Assembly (NCBI GenBank): GCA_902782785.1
Contig: CACZOH010000080.1
Location: 1-23,916, forward strand
DNA length: 23,916 nt
Reading direction: 5' to 3'
From: an uncultured Ruminococcus sp.
GTDB lineage: Bacteria; Bacillota; Clostridia; Oscillospirales; CAG-272
Part shown: one piece after another, positions 13,277 to 21,093 of the stretch
Numbering within the stretch: position 1 is the stretch's first letter
How the letters are laid out: the number at the start of each line of letters is the position of its first letter
The notes under the pieces: generated by a model
Databases searched by the model: none
Seen by the model: the letters and a program-made list of their open reading frames with translations, nothing else
What the model was told of the DNA's origin: nothing
Translations under genes and position numbers: made by a program

Positions 13277-16200
13277 AAAACACGGATTACAGGAATACGG
13301 AAGAGCTGCTTGCAAAGCGGTTTTCCGGCGTAAAAAAAGACTTGAAGGACCCGGGATATATAGCTATTGAATACAGAGAAAAGGAAACGGTGCGCGGCTT
13401 CTTCGGCCGTCCCGCCATGCAGCTCGCGGGCGCTCTGCTCACCGCCGTGCTTGTCGCGGGGCTGACGTTTTTCGGCATAAAATACCTTGAAAGACTCGGC
13501 GCATCGACGGCGGGGCAGAATACGGATGAAACAAGAACCGCAGACACAATAGATGAAAGGTCGTTTTACACGCTGGATTTGTCAACCGTTATCGGCTCAA
13601 ACGGCGAGGAGCTTCCATACGCTGTCAAGCGTCTGATAAGCGAACACGACCTGAACGTGCGGGTCGGCAAATACGATGAAGAAGACAGCAACGGCGGGAC
13701 GTACGCCGACTTTGCAAAGAAGACGCACGAATACCCGGAGGATGAGGGCGAGGTGCTTTTCCGCATACGCGTAAAGCGCGAGCATGACGGCTATGAAAAC
13801 AACGCCGTGTGGATTAAGAGCGCGGCGGGAGAAGACGATTTGGTTTTATACGTTGACGACACGCCCTCCGGTCAGATAGTGATGTGCTATGAATTCAAAT
13901 CCGGACTCAGCCTTCCGGTAAACACGACGGGCTTGAAGACCGTGACCGACGGGCTTAACGCCTGCTACGTTTACCTTGAATACGACAGACCGACGAAGAC
14001 GGTAGTTTTAAATCTTCTCGGTGTGAGCATGGACTGCGGGCTGCCTATGTCGAACGCTTACGACGTTCATTTACGCTATTGCCTTGACTTGTCGGCGGGC
14101 GAAATCAAGCTCGGAGACGAGTTTACGGCAGAAAGCGCAAAGCTGCCGGACGGCGCGTCTTATCATATAAAGACAATATCGGAAAACAAGGAAATGCTCC
14201 TTATTACCTCTTACGGCGGTGACGCGGAAGGCGTGCCGGATATTAAGACGGTTGACGGAGAAATCCCGTCGCTTTACTACGACAACGAGCTTACAATGGA
14301 AATAGAATACAGTAAAGATTCGGCGGAGCATTCCCCGGTAAGCGCGTTCGTCTATGACGGGGGCAGAAATTTCGTCACGAAAATCGACCTTGACGACGTA
14401 CCGTTTACGGACGTGATGAATTATGAGAACATCAGGTATCAGCTTCTTTACTTAAACGACAGCAGACTCGACACGTTTTTGAAGAGAAGAAAAGAGAACA
14501 CGTATTATATAGTTTTAAGAATAAAGCAGGGCTCGTTTACGCACGACTTTGTATTCAATATATATCAATGGTCGTTTGAAACGTACGATATTGACGCGTC
14601 GCTTATCCCGGACGACCCGGATCTTTCCGCGCCCGTGTATTTCACGGCTTCGTCGGACTGCGGAAGCGCTTCCGCTCCCGCTCAGCTTGTCGAAGTGAGG
14701 TCCGGCGCGGGCGAAGTGTTCTTCTCGGACGGAGAGCTTCCGAACTACGTTCCGGTGCTTAAAGTCAAAGACGAAACGTCCGTAGAATTCAGGTACGATG
14801 AAAACGTGAAGCTAATAAGCGCTTATCTTACAAGCGAATTCCGGTACGGCAGCGTCATGGCGGCGAACAGTATGGAAGAGCTTGAATCAATGACAGCGCT
14901 CGTAAAGGATACGGACGGCTGGGATACTCCTATTGTCTGCGCCGTGTTCAGTCAGACGTCACAGCTTGACGGAACGGTCTATACGTATTCGGTAAGGCTG
15001 CAGCTAAATTTCACCGACACAGACGTTGATTCGACGGAGCCGCCGGAAAAGGACGGCGATTATCCTATATATCTGTCCGTAACGTACGGCAAACGCATAT
15101 ATCCGAAGGCGTATTTGCTCTGGGTATCGCAGACCGTTATCGAGACCGGGCTGACGGGGGACGGCGACGGACCGGGAGCATACGGCGCCGAAAACGTGCC
15201 CGTTATAGAATATTACGGCAAAAGCTACGGGCGGGAAATGACGTTTGAGTATGACGACGGTATAGGTCACCCGTCAAGCATCAGAATCACAGTCGGCGGT
15301 GAAGAGAAGCAGTTCCGGACGGATGAAGAGTTTATAGATTATCTTGATACTTTACCGGACGGGACCTACAGAGTCGTCATATCCGCGACGTTCAGAGTAA
15401 GCGACGACAAATATGAAATATCCGGCTGTTATGAATATCCGTTTGACATAAAGCTGTATCACGGCTGGGAAACGGAATACGAAACGGAAACCGGGACCGG
15501 AACAGATCCCGCCGAAACGACGGGGGCTGAAACGGAACCCGCCGAAACTACGGCGCCCGAAACGACGGTACCGGAAACGACGGTTCCGGAAACGACGGTG
15601 GAATTTGAAACCGAAACCGGACCGCATGAAACTACCGCGCCCGAAACCGGTTACGAAACGGAAGAGGGACCCGTATGGGATCCCGACCAGTACGGCGAGC
15701 TTATATACGTTATGGAAAACGGCGAGACGGTAAGCAATTTGTCGTTTGCAAACGTAAGATTTCTGCAGACGGATCAGACGATGCAGGGCAGGCGCGACAC
15801 GCTGATATACTATGCAGACGACCTGACCGTGACCGCCGCCGAGGGTGTTTCCGTACGGAAGATAAAGACGTGTCTGATTTCAGCGACGGCAAGATATAAG
15901 ACCGTATATTACAACACGCTTGACGAGCTGAACGGGGCGATACGTAACGGAGCACAGCTTGACACGGAGGGAATACATATAGAAATAGAGGCGGAATCCG
16001 ATATGTTTTACGCGTCCTACGTATTCGACGTGCAGTACGGCACAAGGGGCAAGCCTCCGGTATACCTGTCCGTATCGAACGGTAGGGATCGCGTTTATCC
16101 GCAGTCGTATCTCGTAAATACGGAGGAAACGGATGAAAACGGCGGGATCACGGGCGACGGGGACGTTGTGATGATGATCTATAAAAACCGCCTTTCGCTG

Positions 16201-16416
16201 CATTATTCCAATTATAACGTATACAGGACAGAATGTATATTATACGATGGACCCGAGGGGGAGATCATAACGTCAAGCCCGACCGAGAATGGTATAAACA
16301 ACTATCTTGACAACGCGGCTCCCGGGACTTACAGACTTGTCATAAGGTTTGTTATAAGAGGAAAACAGGGCGCGGCAGAGTACGAATACGCGCTTGACGT
16401 GATAATCAACGAGTAA
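13273..16416 (+). CDS. Membrane-anchored sigma partner (putative anti-sigma/sensor), cassette 1, large modular ectodomain
   Basis: 1047 residues with a GTG start overlapping the sigma stop; a GGAGGG lies upstream. About 47 cytoplasmic residues are followed by a juxtamembrane GFFGRPAMQ, one membrane segment (about 48-69) and an outside part of about 975 residues. The short inner part lacks the zinc motif of ZAS anti-sigma domains, so the anti-sigma role is inferred from genetic coupling and topology. The ectodomain has a TPSG module near residue 197, about five copies of a beta-rich repeat (near 325-430, 452-580, 596-730, 807-945 and 955-1047), GDGD turns near 628 and 961, and a Thr/Glu/Pro linker (735-800). 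Copies typically end in a G-T/K-Y-x-V segment and a Y-x-Y/F-x-F strand. The ligand is unknown. It has similarities to the partners at 18904 and 21094. Confidence 0.75.
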   Translation: MKNTDYRNTEELLAKRFSGVKKDLKDPGYIAIEYREKETVRGFFGRPAMQLAGALLTAVLVAGLTFFGIKYLERLGASTAGQNTDETRTADTIDERSFYTLDLSTVIGSNGEELPYAVKRLISEHDLNVRVGKYDEEDSNGGTYADFAKKTHEYPEDEGEVLFRIRVKREHDGYENNAVWIKSAAGEDDLVLYVDDTPSGQIVMCYEFKSGLSLPVNTTGLKTVTDGLNACYVYLEYDRPTKTVVLNLLGVSMDCGLPMSNAYDVHLRYCLDLSAGEIKLGDEFTAESAKLPDGASYHIKTISENKEMLLITSYGGDAEGVPDIKTVDGEIPSLYYDNELTMEIEYSKDSAEHSPVSAFVYDGGRNFVTKIDLDDVPFTDVMNYENIRYQLLYLNDSRLDTFLKRRKENTYYIVLRIKQGSFTHDFVFNIYQWSFETYDIDASLIPDDPDLSAPVYFTASSDCGSASAPAQLVEVRSGAGEVFFSDGELPNYVPVLKVKDETSVEFRYDENVKLISAYLTSEFRYGSVMAANSMEELESMTALVKDTDGWDTPIVCAVFSQTSQLDGTVYTYSVRLQLNFTDTDVDSTEPPEKDGDYPIYLSVTYGKRIYPKAYLLWVSQTVIETGLTGDGDGPGAYGAENVPVIEYYGKSYGREMTFEYDDGIGHPSSIRITVGGEEKQFRTDEEFIDYLDTLPDGTYRVVISATFRVSDDKYEISGCYEYPFDIKLYHGWETEYETETGTGTDPAETTGAETEPAETTAPETTVPETTVPETTVEFETETGPHETTAPETGYETEEGPVWDPDQYGELIYVMENGETVSNLSFANVRFLQTDQTMQGRRDTLIYYADDLTVTAAEGVSVRKIKTCLISATARYKTVYYNTLDELNGAIRNGAQLDTEGIHIEIEAESDMFYASYVFDVQYGTRGKPPVYLSVSNGRDRVYPQSYLVNTEETDENGGITGDGDVVMMIYKNRLSLHYSNYNVYRTECILYDGPEGEIITSSPTENGINNYLDNAAPGTYRLVIRFVIRGKQGAAEYEYALDVIINE
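15556..15600 (+). repeat. Three tandem 15-base units encoding PETTV
   Basis: Units at 15556-15570, 15571-15585 and 15586-15600 differ by one or two bases (consensus CCGGAAACGACGGTN) and encode three PETTV repeats. They form the centre of a longer Thr/Glu/Pro-rich linker that resembles surface-protein stalks. The unit number could vary between strains by slippage. Confidence 0.85.
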
Positions 16417-16448
16417 AACGGGACCGAAGCCTTTATTTAAAGAATGAA

Positions 16449-16489
16449 AAAAGCAGATTGAGTTTTTTTCAATCTGCTTTTGCTTTTAT
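16449..16489. terminator. Bidirectional terminator between cassette 1 and the trxB operon
   Basis: AAAAGCAGATTGA (16449-16461) pairs perfectly with TCAATCTGCTTTT (16469-16481) around a T-rich loop. T-rich sequence follows on the plus strand, and A-rich sequence before it serves as the T tract on the minus strand. It lies between converging genes. The remaining bases up to 16571 hold nothing I can support. Confidence 0.85.
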
Positions 16490-16571
16490 ATTGTCAGCCG
16501 CCGCAAAAGCGCGGCAAAAACATCCTTACCGGGACTTACGGCTCGTTTATCGGTATTTTCACGGTACGGTT

Positions 16572-16757
16572 TTACTGCTTATTCGTCGGCTCCCATTTGC
16601 AGCGGACGGGGGAGACGATATCTCCGTCCTTCTTCATAAGTGCGAGCGCGTGGCTTACAAGATTCTTGTCAACGCCCGTCAGCTCAGCTATCGCGCCTAC
16701 GTTCAGAGGCCTTCCGGCGGCTTTCATAGTCTGAAGTATCATTTCACGAAGTTCCAT
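16572..16757 (-). CDS. Small winged-helix DNA-binding protein
   Basis: The 61-residue protein reads as a compact winged helix-turn-helix: helix 1 (residues 2-13), then GRPLNVGAIAELTGVDKNLVSHALALMKKDG with the turn near residue 27 and the recognition helix to about 43, followed by a short wing (DIVSPVRCKWEP). It resembles small MarR/ArsR-like or DprA-tail-like winged helices but lacks any effector domain. An AGGATGG ribosome binding site sits at the end of trxB, and the ATG follows the trxB stop by two bases, so it is the last gene of that operon. Its target is unknown; it might tune the operon or pair with another protein. Confidence 0.65.
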   Translation of the reverse strand: MELREMILQTMKAAGRPLNVGAIAELTGVDKNLVSHALALMKKDGDIVSPVRCKWEPTNKQ

Positions 16758-16759
16758 TT

Positions 16760-17683
16760 TTATCCATCCTGTTTCAGGGAATTTATATATCTGACTGCTT
16801 CCGTCGCTGCCGCGGCGCCGTCCGACGCAGCAGTTACAAGCTGCCTTACTTCCTTTGTTCTGTTGTCTCCGGCGACGAATATACCCGCGGTCCTTGTACG
16901 GCAGTCCTCGGCGGCCACGGCGTAGCCCGAGCCGTCAAGCTCTATTACGGACGCAAAATTCTGATTTTCCGGTATCCTGCCCACGGCGACGAACAGACCG
17001 TTCACCTCTAATTCGGTCACGTTTCCGTCTTTGTCCGTCACCTCTATGCTTTTCAGTTTTTTGTCCGCTGTAAGCTTTGTGACGCGGCTGTTCAGTACGA
17101 ATTTTACGTTTTTGCGCTCTTTCAGCGTATTTACCGTCGCATCGTCGCCTCTGAAACCGTCTCTTCTGTGTATGAGATAGACCGTTTCGGAGAGGTCTGA
17201 AAGATACAGCGCGTCCTCAAGCGCGGTATTCCCGCCGCCGACCACGGCGACCGTCTTTCCTCTGAAAAACGCCCCGTCGCACGTCGCGCAGTACGATATG
17301 CCGCGGCCGACGAGCTCATCCTCACCCTCGACGCCGAGCTTTCTGTTCTCGGAGCCCGTGGCGACTATGACGGCTTTCGCCTTGTATTCATTGTTTTCCG
17401 TCTTTACCTTTTTTATCGCGCCGTCCTCTATCCCGACGGCTTTTTCATACGTTATCTCCGCTCCGAGTTCCTCCGCCTGTCCGTAAACCGCAGATGCGAA
17501 ATCGTAGCCCGATATATGCGGGGACGCGGGGTAATTGTCTATATGCGGCGTGTTTATTATCTGACCGCCGAAGCTTTTCGCCTCTATAAGAAGCACCGTT
17601 TTCGACGCGCGGCGTGCGTATATGGCAGCCGTAAGTCCCGCGGGTCCCGCGCCGATTATTATAACGTCGTAAATCTTATCCAT
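16760..17683 (-). CDS. trxB: Thioredoxin reductase (NADPH, FAD)
   Basis: From the ATG at 17683 this is 307 residues, the usual size. It has the FAD-binding GAGPAG at 11-16, the redox-active pair Cys132 and Cys135 in CATC followed by Asp136, the NADPH-binding GGGNTA at 149-154, HRRDGFRG near 180, and the FAD-contact segment GIFVAGD near the end. It passes electrons from NADPH to thioredoxin in the cytoplasm. The frame runs upstream to 17716, but AAAGGAGCG before 17683 and the family N-terminus fix the start. It overlaps the stop of the marR-like gene by 8 bases. Pairing with an OhrR-like regulator suggests thiol-stress control. All key residues are present. Confidence 0.93.
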   Translation of the reverse strand: MDKIYDVIIIGAGPAGLTAAIYARRASKTVLLIEAKSFGGQIINTPHIDNYPASPHISGYDFASAVYGQAEELGAEITYEKAVGIEDGAIKKVKTENNEYKAKAVIVATGSENRKLGVEGEDELVGRGISYCATCDGAFFRGKTVAVVGGGNTALEDALYLSDLSETVYLIHRRDGFRGDDATVNTLKERKNVKFVLNSRVTKLTADKKLKSIEVTDKDGNVTELEVNGLFVAVGRIPENQNFASVIELDGSGYAVAAEDCRTRTAGIFVAGDNRTKEVRQLVTAASDGAAAATEAVRYINSLKQDG

Positions 17684-18134
17684 TGTTCGCTCCTTTTTCT
17701 TTGTTAATATGTTCAATAGTCTTTACGGCAAGAAAACGGAATGTCTCAAGCTCGTCTTCGTTCAGCCCCGAGTACAAAAGCGCTTTTTCGGGCAGCGTTG
17801 CGATCTTGTCTATTATATCAAGACAGGAGCCCGAGGGCTTTAGTATAAGCGTCCTGCCGTCCGCTTCGTCGCGCTCGCGCGTTATATATCCCTTGCTCTG
17901 CAGTTTTTTCAGCACCGGCGTCAGCGTGCTCGGATCGAGCATCAGCGCGTCCGACGCCTCCGTCAGACTTGATTTTCCCATCTCCCACAAATATATAAGG
18001 ACTATGAACTGCGTATAAGTCAGACCGTACGGCTCAAGCAGAGAACTGAAATAGTTAGTCATTTCCTTTACGCAGAGATACATGGGAAAGAGTATATGAT
18101 TCTGCAGCCGCAGAGCCTCGTTTTTATCATTCAT
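17676..18134 (-). CDS. MarR-family regulator, OhrR-like
   Basis: This 152-residue protein has the MarR winged-helix fold. The N-terminal helix contains LQNHILFPMYLCVKEMTNYF. LTYTQFIVLIYLWE comes near residue 38, the recognition region is LDPSTLTPVLKKLQSKGYITRERDEADGR (broken here by the wing), and C-terminal dimer helices follow. The sequence looks closest to OhrR, the organic-peroxide sensor. However, the position of the usual reactive Cys (OhrR NQLCF) is Leu here (HILF), and a Cys is found about six residues later (YLCVKE). It may still sense thiol stress through that residue; this is inferred. It is first in an operon with trxB and has a perfect operator at its own promoter. Confidence 0.85.
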   Translation of the reverse strand: MNDKNEALRLQNHILFPMYLCVKEMTNYFSSLLEPYGLTYTQFIVLIYLWEMGKSSLTEASDALMLDPSTLTPVLKKLQSKGYITRERDEADGRTLILKPSGSCLDIIDKIATLPEKALLYSGLNEDELETFRFLAVKTIEHINKEKGANNG

Positions 18135-18213
18135 ATCAGCACCGCGTGTTTTCTTTTTTATTTTTATATCATAAGCCGGCGTTTTTTCTTTGTACGATCG
18201 CTTTATTTTATGA

Positions 18214-18231
18214 TATTTGGTGTACCAAATA
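18214..18231. promoter_or_regulatory. MarR/OhrR-type operator
   Basis: TATTTGGT-GT-ACCAAATA is an inverted repeat with perfect 8-base arms directly downstream of the -10 box of the marR-trxB promoter. Its position is ideal for autorepression by the MarR-like protein. Confidence 0.7.
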
Positions 18232-18260
18232 ATTGTATCAAATCAAATATGAATTGTCAA
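18232..18260 (-). promoter_or_regulatory. Promoter of the marR-trxB-winged-helix operon
   Basis: On the minus strand, TTGACA (18260-18255), 17 bases, TACAAT (18237-18232). It lies back to back with the cassette 2 promoter that starts at 18300. Confidence 0.75.
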
Positions 18261-18299
18261 GCGGTAAAATGTAAATAAGTATCCCCGGACGGAAAAAAC

Positions 18300-18328
18300 T
18301 TGACACTTGTGCAAATACGGGATATAAT
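18300..18328 (+). promoter_or_regulatory. Housekeeping promoter of sigma cassette 2
   Basis: TTGACA (18300-18305), 17 bases, TATAAT (18323-18328): a perfect consensus sigma-A promoter, placed 29 bases before the ECF-type -35 box. Confidence 0.85.
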
Positions 18329-18357
18329 GAAAAATAATACCGGCAAAATAAAAAATT

Positions 18358-18393
18358 TGAAACTTTTCAGGCATCTTCTGAATCTTAATATAC
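18358..18393 (+). promoter_or_regulatory. ECF-type promoter copy 3, sigma cassette 2
   Basis: TGAAACTTTT (18358-18367), 15 bases, TCTTAATATAC (18383-18393). The spacing and both boxes match the copies at 12563, 12749 and 20541. Confidence 0.75.
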
Positions 18394-18424
18394 AAACGGG
18401 CGGAAAACGAAAGAGAACGGGACG

Positions 18425-18895
18425 ATGACAAAGGAAGAATTTGCGGCAAAAGTCTGCGAAAATGAAAAAAAGCTTTATATGGCGGCGCTTTCGGTAGTGC
18501 GCAATACCGAGGACGCGAGGGACGCCGTCGCAAGTGCGGTAACGCACGCGTGGGAAAAGCTCGATACGCTTCACAATGAAGAAAAATTCGACGGCTGGCT
18601 TCTCAAGATCACGTATAACGAGGCGAAAAAAGCGCTCCGACACGGAAAAGACAGAGTGAGTCTTGACGACGTCAAGGAGCCGTCGTATGAGGATGATCAT
18701 TGTGATTTGCATTTCTTTGATATTTTATCCGCCGCAAAGCTTGACGGTACGAGCAGACGGATCATGGTCCTGCGCTTCATTTACGGATATGAGCTGCCCG
18801 AGACCGCAAAGGCTCTCGGTATGCCGTATCCGACCGTGAAGACAAAATACTACAGAGCGCTTGAGAAAATCAAAAAGCTGCCCGGATTAAAGTGA
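18425..18895 (+). CDS. ECF RNA polymerase sigma factor, cassette 2
   Basis: This 156-residue paralogue of the cassette 1 sigma shares LYMAALSVVRNTEDARDAV in region 2, FDGWLLKITYN, and the region 4 helix-turn-helix PTVKTKYYRALEKIKKL. The near-identical region 4 recognition helices of the sigmas in cassettes 1 and 2 agree with the near-identical promoter motifs, so cross-recognition is likely. Its ribosome binding site is weaker (GAACGGGACG), unlike the strong sites of the other two, so it may be made at lower level. The stop overlaps a possible GTG of the partner gene, whose better start is ATG at 18904. Confidence 0.92.
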   Translation: MTKEEFAAKVCENEKKLYMAALSVVRNTEDARDAVASAVTHAWEKLDTLHNEEKFDGWLLKITYNEAKKALRHGKDRVSLDDVKEPSYEDDHCDLHFFDILSAAKLDGTSRRIMVLRFIYGYELPETAKALGMPYPTVKTKYYRALEKIKKLPGLK

Positions 18896-18903
18896 GGTGC
18901 AAG

Positions 18904-20439
18904 ATGAAAACGTATAACGATATAGAAAAATTTATGTCCGACTGCGCGAAAAACGCGTCGGATACCGTGAAATTCAGAAGCGTAATAAACACTAATAAGG
19001 TCTTTTTATATGAAAAAGAGCCGAAGAATACGGCTGTCATGAGGGCAGTTTTAAATGTCGCCGCGATAGTTCTCGCCGCTGTGATGATAGGCGGCGCGGC
19101 ATTTGCCACGTCGTATATAAAAAACTTATCGCCCGCGTCCTCCGGCACGGTAACGGACGATACCGGCGAAGTCACGGATACGAAGGAAAACGAATATACT
19201 CCTCTGCCTGCAAAACACAGTTACACGTTTGACGGAATTCATGAAATAGAATTCAGAGATTATGAATTTTATGAAACGGACGATATACTGCCCTTGTCCG
19301 AGCCTTACGAAAATCCGAGAAAGCTTCAGAACGAAGCGTCAGCGGATTTCGGCTATAACGTTTATATTTACGACAGACCCATGAACCTGACTTGGTCCTC
19401 TCAGTTAAAGAGAACGTGGCTTTGCTTAACGGATACGGACGGAAACCTTGTCTTGGAGATAAAACCGACAAACAATTGGCTGTATGCTTTCGGTTGTCTC
19501 ATATACGCGGAAAAGACGCCGTCCGGCAGTCCCGTCGCCGTATTGTCCGTGAATTACGAGGATACGGGCAGTTCGGGCAGTTCCGGAAGATCCGTTTTCA
19601 TGTATGATACGAAAACAAACAAGGCTGAAATAGTGAGGGACGTTTCGTCAATACCCGCGGCCGCTTTTACGGCAAACGAGCTTTTTTCGGACTCTTATAA
19701 GCTTAAGGCGAACAAGGAGGAGGGAAGGATAGAACTCATACGTTCGGCGGCCAGGTATATCTACGGCAATAATATTAACGAGCACTTAAAAAAGGTAGAA
19801 GAAATACAAGAGCAGGATCCGGATAAGTCTTACGGACAGGCGGTAAAAGAATATATGAACGAATATTATACAAAAGACGGCTGTCTGAACGACAAGGTCT
19901 ACGGCGTAAAGTACTTCGTTTATGACGGCGTAAGCTACGGATTTGCCGATATAGAGGCGCAGAAGGCGCTCCCGTCCGGTACGGATAAGGTTCTTTACAG
20001 AGCGCCGGAGTTTACAAAGAACAGAAAATTCATAAAAGTCATATCAAATAACGAATCGTATTATCCCGACGCCATGGGACACAGAACGGGTCTGCGCGGC
20101 GACGGGAGCCTTGAGGAGCTGACTTACTGTATCACATGTGACGATCTGTATATAAAATACGGCGAGGATTTTGATGTATTAAACAACGTATACGGAAAAG
20201 ATTATAATATAATAAAGATAAGCGTTTATAACAGAACGGAGATCAACCGGACGCTTTATTATCTTGAAAACAGAGCGTTACGGGAATTTTACACGGAAAA
20301 GGATCTGTCGGCGTATCTTAAAAATGCAGAAGGAGGCGATTACACCGTCATATTCAGAGTGTCGTGGGACGACGGCGAACTTGAGAATCCCGGCGATACG
20401 TCTTACAGCTTTTCGTACTTTATGCATATTGTAAAGTAG
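18904..20439 (+). CDS. Membrane-anchored sigma partner (putative anti-sigma/sensor), cassette 2
   Basis: From the ATG at 18904 (AGGTG five bases upstream) this is 511 residues; a GTG at 18892 overlapping the sigma stop is the alternative. About 46 cytoplasmic residues are followed by one membrane segment (about 47-69) and an outside part about half the size of those in the sister proteins. It has one TPSG module (LIYAEKTPSG near residue 205, then SVFMYDTKTNKAE) and one C-terminal beta-rich repeat (from about 377, with SNNESYYPDAMG, TGLRGDGS, GDYTVIFRVSWDD and a final YSFSYFMHIV). The role as inhibitor or sensor of the upstream sigma is inferred from coupling and topology. No ZAS motif is present. 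It is the most compact member and may show the minimal sensor. Confidence 0.75.
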   Translation: MKTYNDIEKFMSDCAKNASDTVKFRSVINTNKVFLYEKEPKNTAVMRAVLNVAAIVLAAVMIGGAAFATSYIKNLSPASSGTVTDDTGEVTDTKENEYTPLPAKHSYTFDGIHEIEFRDYEFYETDDILPLSEPYENPRKLQNEASADFGYNVYIYDRPMNLTWSSQLKRTWLCLTDTDGNLVLEIKPTNNWLYAFGCLIYAEKTPSGSPVAVLSVNYEDTGSSGSSGRSVFMYDTKTNKAEIVRDVSSIPAAAFTANELFSDSYKLKANKEEGRIELIRSAARYIYGNNINEHLKKVEEIQEQDPDKSYGQAVKEYMNEYYTKDGCLNDKVYGVKYFVYDGVSYGFADIEAQKALPSGTDKVLYRAPEFTKNRKFIKVISNNESYYPDAMGHRTGLRGDGSLEELTYCITCDDLYIKYGEDFDVLNNVYGKDYNIIKISVYNRTEINRTLYYLENRALREFYTEKDLSAYLKNAEGGDYTVIFRVSWDDGELENPGDTSYSFSYFMHIVK

Positions 20440-20457
20440 TTTTACGTTACTCCTTTT

Positions 20458-20482
20458 ACGGGCGGTCTGACCGCCCGTTTTT
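20458..20482 (+). terminator. Terminator after sigma cassette 2
   Basis: ACGGGCGG pairs with CCGCCCGT (20458-20478) around TCTGA, followed by TTTTT. The cassette 3 promoter begins only four bases later, so the two units are tightly packed but insulated. Confidence 0.9.
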
Positions 20483-20485
20483 GTC

Positions 20486-20514
20486 TTGACAACTAATGAA
20501 AACAGGTGTATAAT
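20486..20514 (+). promoter_or_regulatory. Housekeeping promoter of sigma cassette 3
   Basis: TTGACA (20486-20491), 17 bases, TATAAT (20509-20514), perfect consensus, 26 bases before the ECF-type -35 box. Confidence 0.85.
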
Positions 20515-20540
20515 AATTTTACAAAAAAAATACGGTTTTT

Positions 20541-20576
20541 TGAAACTATTTCCGTCTCTCAAGCACCTAATATATG
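20541..20576 (+). promoter_or_regulatory. ECF-type promoter copy 4, sigma cassette 3
   Basis: TGAAACTATT (20541-20550), 15 bases, CCTAATATATG (20566-20576). One base of the -35 region (A for T) and the first -10 base differ from the other copies, which could give some selectivity to the cassette 3 sigma. Confidence 0.7.
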
Positions 20577-20602
20577 AAACTGCAAAAAAGAGGAGACCGT
20601 AA

Positions 20603-21082
20603 ATGACAAAGGATGAATTTGCAGCCGCGGCGACGTCGTCGGAAAAGGAGCTTTACATAGCCGCTTTTTCGGTACTGAAAAACGCCGAGGACGCAAGAGA
20701 CGCCGTCTCGGACGCCGTACTGTACGCCTGGGAACACGTCAGTGAACTGCGTGACGAAAAGAAGTTTGATGCGTGGCTTCTTACCGTCACGTACAGCCGC
20801 GCAAAAATGATACGGAGAAAAAACCGCATCCGCCGTTATGAAAGCCTTGACGATTATCAGAACGTTTTAGGCTATGACGCGGATACGTCGGACGTGGAGT
20901 TTTTCGACATCCTTTTCCGCGCGCCGATAGACGATACGGAGCGGGAGATCCTGACGCTTCATTTCCTTTACGGTTACACTCTTTCCGAGATTTCAAAGAT
21001 CACGGGGAAGAAAGAAAACAGTGTAAAGACCAGATATTCCCGGGCGTTGAAAAAAATGTCATTGATGGAAGGTCTTGATTGA
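20603..21082 (+). CDS. ECF RNA polymerase sigma factor, cassette 3
   Basis: This 159-residue paralogue has region 2 with LYIAAFSVLKNAEDARDAV and FDAWLLTVTYS. Region 4 has a helix-turn-helix (TLSEISKITGKKENSVKTRYSRALKKM), which differs more from cassettes 1 and 2, notably KTRYSRA in place of KTKYYRA. This fits the slightly different promoter box. GAGGAG lies before the ATG. The TGA overlaps an in-frame TTG of the partner gene at 21079. Region 2 and region 4 are complete, so the factor is probably functional. Confidence 0.92.
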   Translation: MTKDEFAAAATSSEKELYIAAFSVLKNAEDARDAVSDAVLYAWEHVSELRDEKKFDAWLLTVTYSRAKMIRRKNRIRRYESLDDYQNVLGYDADTSDVEFFDILFRAPIDDTEREILTLHFLYGYTLSEISKITGKKENSVKTRYSRALKKMSLMEGLD

Positions 21083-21093
21083 AGGGTGCTGTT

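Noticed and set aside
15541..15620. Short direct repeats that could suggest a CRISPR array or minisatellite
   Set aside because: The units are contiguous, 15 bases, in frame, and encode PETTV; there are no spacers.
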